Position numbers and translations under genes: made by a program. This document shows positions 1 to 4,472 of a stretch of 7,640 bases of DNA, one piece after another. The notes under the pieces were generated by a model. That model was not told the DNA's origin and made no database searches. It was given only the letters and a program-made list of their open reading frames with translations. Positions within the stretch are counted from its first letter, which is position 1. Every line of letters starts with the position of its first letter. This stretch comes from JBAYHA01 sp964605975 (GTDB lineage Bacteria > Patescibacteriota > Patescibacteriia > UBA11705 > JABHMO01): positions 1-7,640 of the forward strand of contig CAZSER010000035.1 in NCBI GenBank assembly GCA_964605975.1. Reading direction: 5' to 3'.

Positions 1-1631
1 CTGAGATTAAAAGAGATGGCCTTATTTATGAGCAAGAATATAAACAAGGAAATCCCCAATATAAAGTTAAAGAAATCGGTAAAATCACCAAAGTAAAAAA
101 AGTTGAGCCTCTCTATCCGGAAAAGGCTTTTACTAAGGGCACAACCATTATTTTTGAACCTGATCCTGAAATATTTACCGTCACTGAATTCAACTGGGAT
201 AAAATTCTTACCCGATTAAGACAACAAGCTTACTTAACCAAAGGGATTAAAATTGTTTTGATTGATTTACGAAACGAAGAAAAACCAAAACAATACGCTT
301 TTTATTTCGAAGGTGGCGTTGCTTCTTATGCTCGACATTTAAATATTCATGACAAAATGAAGCATGATAATATTTTTTATGTCGAAAAAACACAAGACAA
401 TGTTAATGTCGAAATTGCCCTTAAATACACCGAAGAATATACTGAGACATTACTAGCTTTTACCAACAACATTTTAAATCCAGAGGGAGGAATGCATGTT
501 GCCGGTTTTCGTTCAGCACTGACCAGAACAATAAATAACTATGCCCGAAAAAACAACTTACTCAAAGAAAAAGATGAAAACCTTACTGGCGATGATGTTC
601 GTGAAGGATTAACGGCCGTTATTTCCATCAAAGTTCCAGAACCACAGTTTGAAGGACAAACTAAAGCTAAATTAGGAAACGCCGAAGTAAAACCGATTGT
701 TGATGCCGTTTTATCAGAACATCTAGCGATATTTTTGGAAGAACATCCCAAAGATGCCGAAGCAATTATTGGCAAAGCCTTATTGGCAGCAACGGCAAGG
801 CGAGCCAGTCGAGCAGCCAGAGAAACCGTTTTACGCAAAGGGGTTTTGGACAGTTTAAGTTTACCTGGTAAGTTAGCAGACTGTTCTAGTCGAACGCCAG
901 AAAAATGTGAACTATATATTGTCGAGGGAGATTCCGCCGGAGGATCAGCCAAACAAGGTCGTGATCGAGAATTTCAAGCAATCTTGCCATTAAGAGGAAA
1001 AATTATTAATGTCGAAAAAGCTCGACTAGACAAAATGTTAGCCAACAATGAAGTTAAAGCTCTAATTATTGCGCTTGGCACAAACATTGGCGGCGAACAG
1101 TTTGATCTGAGTAAACTTCGTTATCACAAAGTAATAATCATGACGGATGCCGATGTTGACGGTTCGCACATTAGAACTTTACTTCTAACTCTTTTTTATC
1201 GCTATTTACCAGAACTTATAAAAACTGGTCATGTTTTTGCGGCCCAACCACCACTCTTTCGAATTAGCAAAGGCAAAGAAGTCACTTATATCTACAACGA
1301 CAATGAAATGGAAAAATATCTAGCAACAATGAAAAAAGAAAAAATTGACAAAGTTGAAGTAGAACAAATAATAGAAACGGACACTGGTGAAAATATTGAA
1401 GAAACAAAGATCAAAGGATTAAATATCCAACGCTACAAAGGTTTGGGAGAAATGAATGCTGAACAACTTTGGGAAACAACCATGAATCCTGCTAAACGAG
1501 TCCTCAAAAGAATTTCTATTCATGATGCCGAAGAAGCTGACAAGGTATTTGATGTTTTGATGGGATCCGATGTTGTTCCTCGTAAAAGGTTTATTCAAAC
1601 GCACGCCAAATCAGCCAAAATTGATATCTAA
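1..1631 (+). CDS. gyrB: DNA gyrase subunit B, 5' end cut off by the window
   Basis: This is the ATP-driving subunit of DNA gyrase (A2B2), which introduces negative supercoils. The reading frame is open from the first complete codon at position 3, so the gene begins upstream of the window. About 542 residues are visible; against a usual length near 640, roughly the first 100 residues of the GHKL ATPase domain are missing. An apparent TTG start at 258 is internal and not a real start. Visible in order are the rest of the ATPase/transducer region, the lead-in LPGKLADC, then the TOPRIM domain with its acidic residue in VEGDSAGGSAKQGRDR (Glu at fragment residue 308) and the metal-binding DADVDGSHIRTLL (Asp 382, 384, 386). 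The C-terminal signature GLGEMNAEQLWETTM is followed by PRKRFIQTHA. Length and tail fit GyrB better than ParE. No large insert is seen in TOPRIM. It ends in TAA followed at once by a terminator. Confidence 0.96.
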   Translation, partial: EIKRDGLIYEQEYKQGNPQYKVKEIGKITKVKKVEPLYPEKAFTKGTTIIFEPDPEIFTVTEFNWDKILTRLRQQAYLTKGIKIVLIDLRNEEKPKQYAFYFEGGVASYARHLNIHDKMKHDNIFYVEKTQDNVNVEIALKYTEEYTETLLAFTNNILNPEGGMHVAGFRSALTRTINNYARKNNLLKEKDENLTGDDVREGLTAVISIKVPEPQFEGQTKAKLGNAEVKPIVDAVLSEHLAIFLEEHPKDAEAIIGKALLAATARRASRAARETVLRKGVLDSLSLPGKLADCSSRTPEKCELYIVEGDSAGGSAKQGRDREFQAILPLRGKIINVEKARLDKMLANNEVKALIIALGTNIGGEQFDLSKLRYHKVIIMTDADVDGSHIRTLLLTLFYRYLPELIKTGHVFAAQPPLFRISKGKEVTYIYNDNEMEKYLATMKKEKIDKVEVEQIIETDTGENIEETKIKGLNIQRYKGLGEMNAEQLWETTMNPAKRVLKRISIHDAEEADKVFDVLMGSDVVPRKRFIQTHAKSAKIDI

Positions 1632-1634
1632 AAA

Positions 1635-1660
1635 AAGAGCGAACCTGCGGGTTCGCTTTT
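1635..1660. terminator. Bidirectional intrinsic terminator between gyrB and the zinc-ribbon gene
   Basis: An 8-bp stem, AGCGAACC (1638-1645) with GGTTCGCT (1650-1657), closes on the tetraloop TGCG. It is extended by a G-T and two A-T pairs. On the plus strand a TTTT run follows the stem. On the minus strand the run of A at 1631-1636 becomes a T tract. It sits 3-8 bases past the gyrB stop and 8 bases past the stop of the convergent minus-strand gene, so one hairpin can end both transcripts. Confidence 0.9.
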
Positions 1661-1667
1661 CGATTTT

Positions 1668-1898
1668 CTATCCAAAAGGATCAACTCTCCTTTTTGCCGT
1701 TCTCCGAAAATCTTCGTCCCAACCATAAGTGGCTGAGATTCCTAATCTATCTTTAGTTTTTGGTAATTCATACAAAGAACCACAAGATAAACAAGTCAAA
1801 ACTTTTTGTCGAAAATGCTTTTCCGTTAAAACAAAGCGATGACCACAAGGCAAAGTAATTGTTTGAGTGGTTTTGACGGCATTATTATCTTTTGGCAT
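1668..1898 (-). CDS. Small zinc-ribbon protein, function unknown
   Basis: The product is 76 residues with the start at 1898. This start is supported by a perfect AAGGAGGT seven bases upstream. An in-frame ATG further upstream at 1946 lies at or before the expected transcription start, so it is unlikely to be used. The middle of the protein carries four probable metal ligands: Cys18 and His20 in PCGHRF, and Cys36 and Cys39 in CLSCGSLY. A Cx1H plus Cx2C arrangement like this fits a single zinc ribbon or treble-clef knuckle. The C-terminal tail is basic and ends RRTAKRRVDPFG, which could help it touch nucleic acid. There is no membrane segment or signal peptide. It is transcribed alone, convergent to gyrB and divergent from secE. 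I do not recognise a named family. A nucleic-acid or ribosome-associated role is only a guess. Confidence 0.82.
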   Translation of the reverse strand: MPKDNNAVKTTQTITLPCGHRFVLTEKHFRQKVLTCLSCGSLYELPKTKDRLGISATYGWDEDFRRTAKRRVDPFG

Positions 1899-1905
1899 AA
1901 AAAAG

Positions 1906-1913
1906 ACCTCCTT
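1906..1913 (-). promoter_or_regulatory. Perfect Shine-Dalgarno site of the zinc-ribbon gene
   Basis: On the minus strand this reads AAGGAGGT, ending seven bases before the ATG at 1898. It decides the start of the zinc-ribbon gene. Its upstream edge touches a 10-bp palindrome, TGTTATAACA (1913-1922), which could act as an operator or affect access to the site; that is speculative. Confidence 0.85.
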
Positions 1914-1946
1914 GTTATAACAGTTGCCAAAACACAGAAAAATCAA

Positions 1947-1973
1947 ATTATATCATTCTAGCAAAAAAGTCAA
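1947..1973 (-). promoter_or_regulatory. Extended -10 promoter of the zinc-ribbon gene
   Basis: On the minus strand a perfect TATAAT (1952-1947) is preceded by TGA, giving an extended -10 element. A TTGACT -35 hexamer lies at 1973-1968. The spacer is only 15 bases, shorter than the usual 17, but the extended -10 can compensate. The start of transcription is expected near 1940, giving a leader of about 40 bases that contains the Shine-Dalgarno site. Confidence 0.72.
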
Positions 1974-2040
1974 TAAATACACTGTTTTTTGTTTAATTTT
2001 AGATGTTTTTCTTATAAAAACCAACAATAAAGAAATACTC

Positions 2041-2069
2041 TTGTCAAAAAGATTATTTTGTAATATAAT
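2041..2069 (+). promoter_or_regulatory. Sigma70-type promoter of the secE-nusG-rplK-rplA operon
   Basis: TTGTCA at 2041-2046 and a perfect TATAAT at 2064-2069 are separated by exactly 17 bases. This is the best promoter in the window and lies about 60 bases ahead of the secE start. Transcription should begin near 2076. It is divergent from the zinc-ribbon promoter, with about 70 bases between the two -35 elements. Confidence 0.85.
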
Positions 2070-2077
2070 TCAAATAT

Positions 2078-2096
2078 AAGGCCAAAGGGCCTTTTT
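2078..2096 (+). promoter_or_regulatory. Hairpin at the extreme 5' end of the secE operon mRNA
   Basis: AAGGCC (2078-2083) pairs with GGCCTT (2088-2093) around an AAAG loop, followed by more T up to 2096. It looks like a small terminator, but it begins one or two bases after the predicted transcription start. There RNA polymerase is unlikely to have an RNA long enough to terminate normally. A 5'-protecting hairpin is the simpler reading; early attenuation is possible. No gene upstream on this strand needs a terminator here. Confidence 0.5.
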
Positions 2097-2128
2097 AGAA
2101 TAGTTTTAACCTTAAATTGCAACTTATT

Positions 2129-2323
2129 ATGTCATTAAAGGAAAATCGTTTGGTCAAATATGTCTTGGAATCCAAAGCGGAACTAAAAAAAGTGACTTGG
2201 CCAACCAAACAAGAGACTGTTAAACATTCTTTGTTGGTTATTGGCATCAGTCTTTTTGTTGCTTTATTTTTAGGAATAATTGATTTTGGTCTTACCAAAC
2301 TTTTGGCTATTATCATAAAATAA
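2129..2323 (+). CDS. secE: Preprotein translocase subunit SecE
   Basis: SecE is the small clamp subunit of the SecYEG channel in the inner membrane. The protein has 64 residues, the usual size of the short single-span form. The amphipathic N-terminal helix leads into the family signature AELKKVTWPTKQET (residues 17-30). One hydrophobic membrane segment follows at about 33-52, then a short second hydrophobic stretch near the end. I chose ATG at 2129; a TTG at 2117 in the same frame would add four residues with no family support. There is no Shine-Dalgarno site. The gap to nusG is 8 bases, the classic secE-nusG pair. The tRNA-Trp and rpmG genes that often sit just ahead of secE are not here. 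Confidence 0.93.
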   Translation: MSLKENRLVKYVLESKAELKKVTWPTKQETVKHSLLVIGISLFVALFLGIIDFGLTKLLAIIIK

Positions 2324-2331
2324 AAACTAAT

Positions 2332-2877
2332 ATGCCCAAGCAAACAACTGAGCGCGGTCGTCGTTGGTATGTTATTCATACTATCTCCGGCTACGAAGAA
2401 AATGTGGCTGAAAACCTCAAACATCGTATTGATTCGATGGACATGGAAGACAAAATTTTCAGCATTCTTATTCCAACCGAAAAGAAAATTAAAATTAGAA
2501 ATGGCAAGAGAAAAATAACTACGGAAAAGATTTTTCCCGGATATGTATTTGTTGAGATGGCCGTTACCGATGATTCTTGGTATGTTGTCAGAAACACCCC
2601 TAATGTCACCGGCTTTATTGGAACAGGAACAACCCCAACCCCAGTAAGCGAAGAAGAAATTAAATCTTTGCAAAAGAGAATGGGTGTTGATGAACCTAAG
2701 TATGCTATCGAATTAACTTTGGACGAAATAGTCAAAATTGTTGATGGTCCTTTCAAAAACATGGAAGGAAAAGTTGCTGAAGTTGATAACGACCGCGGAA
2801 AAATTAAAGTTTTAGTCACTATGTTTGGTCGTGAGACACCAATCGAACTGGACTATTTACAAGTTAAGAAAAATTAA
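2332..2877 (+). CDS. nusG: Transcription termination/antitermination factor NusG
   Basis: NusG binds RNA polymerase, modulates pausing and Rho action, and couples transcription to translation. The product has 181 residues, the normal size. The NGN domain starts with RRWYVIHTISGYEENVAENL (residues 10-30) and carries FPGYVFVEM (68-76). A linker leads to the C-terminal KOW domain, with the core VKIVDGPFKNMEGKVAEV at about 134-151 and the closing strand at 159-178. ATG at 2332 fits the family start and follows the secE stop by 8 bases. No Shine-Dalgarno site is seen. No insertion domain is present. It shares the operon promoter with secE and the L11/L1 genes. Confidence 0.96.
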   Translation: MPKQTTERGRRWYVIHTISGYEENVAENLKHRIDSMDMEDKIFSILIPTEKKIKIRNGKRKITTEKIFPGYVFVEMAVTDDSWYVVRNTPNVTGFIGTGTTPTPVSEEEIKSLQKRMGVDEPKYAIELTLDEIVKIVDGPFKNMEGKVAEVDNDRGKIKVLVTMFGRETPIELDYLQVKKN

Positions 2878-2960
2878 TTTTATATTTTAGTTAATCAAGT
2901 TGCCTGGATTTGTGTTTATTTGTCAAAAATAATCACGATACCCTAGCGCTTAATAAATTT

Positions 2961-3386
2961 ATGGCCAAGAAAATTACCGCCCAAATTAAATTACAGATTG
3001 CCGGTGGACGCGCTACTCCAGCTCCACCTGTCGGTCCAGCCTTGGGTCAACACGGAGTTAACATTCAAGATTTTTGTACAAAATTTAATGATGCGACAAA
3101 AACTAAGCCGGGAGAAATTGTTCCTGTAATTATTTCTGTTTACGAAGATCGAACTTTTACCTTTATAATGAAAACGCCCCCAGCTTCGGAATTAGTCAAA
3201 AAGTTTGCGGGGATAAGCAAAGGATCTGGAAAACCTTTAACTGAAAAAGTCGGAAAATTAACCAAAGCACAAGTTCGAGAAATTGCAGAAATAAAATTGC
3301 CAGATTTAAACACCGAAAATATCGAATCAGCAATGCGTTTAATCGAAGGAACTGCCAGACAGATGGGCGTTAAGATTGTTGAATAA
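2961..3386 (+). CDS. rplK: Large-subunit ribosomal protein L11 (uL11)
   Basis: L11 sits at the GTPase-associated centre of the large subunit on 23S rRNA. The product has 141 residues, matching the family. The N-terminal domain carries the hallmark APPVGPALGQHGVNI at residues 21-35. The C-terminal rRNA-binding domain carries KVGKLTKAQVREIA and ends with the conserved GTARQMGVKIVE. I set the start at ATG 2961 because the protein then begins MAKKITAQIKLQIAGG as in the family; a TTG 51 bases upstream in frame has no family support. The 83-base gap from nusG shows no convincing promoter or hairpin, so the gene is probably co-transcribed. There is no Shine-Dalgarno site. Confidence 0.96.
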   Translation: MAKKITAQIKLQIAGGRATPAPPVGPALGQHGVNIQDFCTKFNDATKTKPGEIVPVIISVYEDRTFTFIMKTPPASELVKKFAGISKGSGKPLTEKVGKLTKAQVREIAEIKLPDLNTENIESAMRLIEGTARQMGVKIVE

Positions 3387-3417
3387 TTTTTTTCTTTTTA
3401 CAATTTTACTTTTAAAC

Positions 3418-3459
3418 TTGTGGGAGTTTTCCTTTTTGAGGAAAACGATCGCACCACGG
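3418..3459 (+). promoter_or_regulatory. Predicted ribosomal protein L1 binding site in mRNA (rRNA mimic)
   Basis: The RNA can fold as an outer stem GUGG (3420-3423) with CCAC (3454-3457), extended outward by two U-G pairs. An asymmetric internal loop follows, then an 8-bp inner stem GUUUUCCU (3426-3433) with AGGAAAAC (3439-3446) closed by UUUUG. The 5' strand reads GUGGGAG and the 3' strand reads CGA, then a few bases, then CCAC. As I recall it, the L1 site in 23S rRNA (helices 76-77) has the same GUGGGAG on one strand and CGA...ACCAC on the other. Archaeal L1 mRNA operators show the same GAG/CGA internal loop. The site lies directly ahead of rplA, the gene for L1, as expected for autogenous control. 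No similar fold is visible ahead of rplK. Confidence 0.72.
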
Positions 3460-3530
3460 TCATAAATTTTCATCTTTTATTTTTAGTTATAATTGATGAT
3501 CAAAAATAAGACCGTGTTTGGTCTTATTTT
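3455..3530 (+). promoter_or_regulatory. Probable attenuator ahead of rplA: competing anti-terminator and terminator-like hairpin
   Basis: A perfect 11-bp stem pairs 3503-3513 (ending AAGACC) with 3520-3530 (starting GGTCTT) around a GTGTTT loop. It is followed by T-rich sequence, so it resembles an intrinsic terminator 25 bases before the rplA start. CACGGTC at 3455-3461 is exactly complementary to GACCGTG at 3510-3516, which spans the 5' arm and loop of that hairpin. The two pairings exclude each other. The upstream CAC (3455-3457) and GG (3458-3459) are also used by the L1-site outer stem. L1 binding would therefore remove the anti-terminator and let the hairpin form. The T tract is interrupted by A, so terminator strength is uncertain. 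Confidence 0.6.
3488..3493 (+). promoter_or_regulatory. Possible -10 box of an internal rplA promoter
   Basis: A perfect TATAAT lies here, but no -35 hexamer is visible 16-18 bases upstream and there is no TG extension. If it were used, transcription would start near 3500, directly at the foot of the 3503-3530 hairpin. The geometry would resemble the secE operon 5' end. It competes with the attenuator reading. Confidence 0.25.
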
Positions 3531-3555
3531 AATTTATTTAATAATTTATATCTTT

Positions 3556-4230
3556 ATGAACAAGAAAATTAAAAAACTTTATACCGAAGTAGACAAAAAT
3601 AAAGTTTACTCAATTAATGAAGCTTTGGAATTAGTCAAAAAAACGGCCAAAGCCAAGTTTGATGAAACTATCGAAGTCCATTTCAGATTAGGAATTGATC
3701 CTCGTAAAGGTGAACAGCAAGTTCGTGGAAATATCGTTTTACCGTTTACTTTTGGAGAATCCAAAAAGGTTGCCGCTTTTGTCACTGCTGACAAAATTGC
3801 CGAAGCCAAAGAAGCTGGAGCTGATATTATTATTTCTGAAAACGATTTAGATGATTTCAAAAAATCGGGAAAAACTGATTTTGATGTTGCCGTAGCAAAT
3901 CCTGAAATTATGAAATTAATGGCACCCTTGGCTAGGATTCTTGGACCAAAAGGATTAATGCCTTCACCAAAAAATGAAACGGTAAGTACCAACATCAAAA
4001 AGACAGTGGAAGAGTTAAAGAAGGGAAAACTTTCTTTCAAAAACGACGATACCGCCAATCTACACATTGCTTTTGGTAAAGCCAGCATGTCAAGTGAAAA
4101 CCTTATGGCGAATTATCAATTAATTCTAGAAACTGTTACCAAGTCAAAACCGGAAACATCAAAAGGAACTTATCTCAAAAACATTGTCATCTGTTCCACT
4201 ATGGGCCCAAGCATCACTGTTCAAGCCTAA
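3556..4230 (+). CDS. rplA: Large-subunit ribosomal protein L1 (uL1)
   Basis: L1 forms the mobile stalk at the E site of the large subunit and is a classic autoregulator that binds its own mRNA. The protein has 224 residues, the usual bacterial length. Landmarks are the opening KKIKKLYTEVDKNKVYSINE, LGIDPRKGEQQVRGNIVLP (45-63), LGPKGLMPSPK (129-139), the C-terminal FGKASM and STMGPSI (214-220). The start at ATG 3556 matches the family. A TTG 63 bases upstream would add a hydrophobic run translated from the attenuator hairpin and is rejected. No Shine-Dalgarno site is seen. A predicted L1 operator and attenuator lie just upstream. Unlike the common bacterial order, rplJ and rplL do not follow; a terminator ends the operon. 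Confidence 0.96.
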   Translation: MNKKIKKLYTEVDKNKVYSINEALELVKKTAKAKFDETIEVHFRLGIDPRKGEQQVRGNIVLPFTFGESKKVAAFVTADKIAEAKEAGADIIISENDLDDFKKSGKTDFDVAVANPEIMKLMAPLARILGPKGLMPSPKNETVSTNIKKTVEELKKGKLSFKNDDTANLHIAFGKASMSSENLMANYQLILETVTKSKPETSKGTYLKNIVICSTMGPSITVQA

Positions 4231-4236
4231 AATCCA

Positions 4237-4273
4237 AAAAAAAAGAACGACCAAGTTGGTTGTTCTTTTTTTT
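4237..4273 (+). terminator. Intrinsic terminator after rplA
   Basis: AGAACGACC pairs with GGTTGTTCT (one G-U pair) around AAGTT. It is flanked by eight A on the 5' side and eight T on the 3' side, which extend the stem and supply the U tract. It starts six bases after the rplA stop and closes the secE-nusG-rplK-rplA operon. Confidence 0.92.
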
Positions 4274-4292
4274 GTTTGTTAACAAACAAAAA
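4269..4292. repeat. 24-base perfect palindrome overlapping the rplA terminator tail
   Basis: Positions 4269-4280 are the exact reverse complement of 4281-4292, centred on GTTAAC, with the core GTTTGTTAACAAAC. The first five bases are the end of the terminator T tract. It could be a second weak hairpin behind the terminator, or a DNA-level operator for the downstream gene, whose probable promoter lies about 115 bases further on. Confidence 0.6.
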
Positions 4293-4407
4293 TTACCTCT
4301 TGTCAATAATATCCACAATAAAAAATTTATCTCAAAAACCAGTTATCTAAATTTATTGTTTTTTTGTCTTTGTCATATTTAAAAAACTATTTTAAAAAGT
4401 AATAATT

Positions 4408-4416
4408 TGCTAAAAT
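4408..4416 (+). promoter_or_regulatory. Probable extended -10 promoter for the deaminase-ThyX gene
   Basis: TGCTAAAAT gives an extended -10 element (TGn plus TAAAAT). No good -35 hexamer lies 17 bases upstream, where the sequence is TATTTT. A TATACT at 4416-4421 is an alternative -10. Since the previous operon is closed by a strong terminator, the deaminase-ThyX gene needs a promoter in this spacer, and this is the best candidate I see. The start of transcription would be near 4423. Confidence 0.45.
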
Positions 4417-4472
4417 ATACTTAGTTTAATTAAATAACTTATCCAATGGTAGGGGTTGGATTTTTACTAAAT

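Noticed and set aside
539..952. 137-residue open frame on the minus strand within gyrB
   Set aside because: Antisense shadow of the TOPRIM-flanking part of gyrB with no independent support.
2095..2673. 192-residue open frame on the minus strand across secE and nusG
   Set aside because: It lies antisense to two certain genes, has no recognisable motif, ribosome site or promoter, and its composition is the mirror of the coding strand.
2920..2948. TTGTCA at 2920 as a -35 box for an rplK promoter
   Set aside because: No -10 hexamer lies 16-18 bases downstream. TTGTCA also occurs at 4300, 4370 and 6403 without matching -10 boxes, so it is frequent by chance here.
3493..3555. N-terminal hydrophobic extension of L1 from a TTG start, resembling a membrane segment
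   Set aside because: The extension is translated from the attenuator hairpin and AT-rich leader; L1 proteins start at the MNKKIKKLY position.
3606..4088. 160-residue open frame on the minus strand across rplA
   Set aside because: Antisense shadow of rplA with no family features or start signals.
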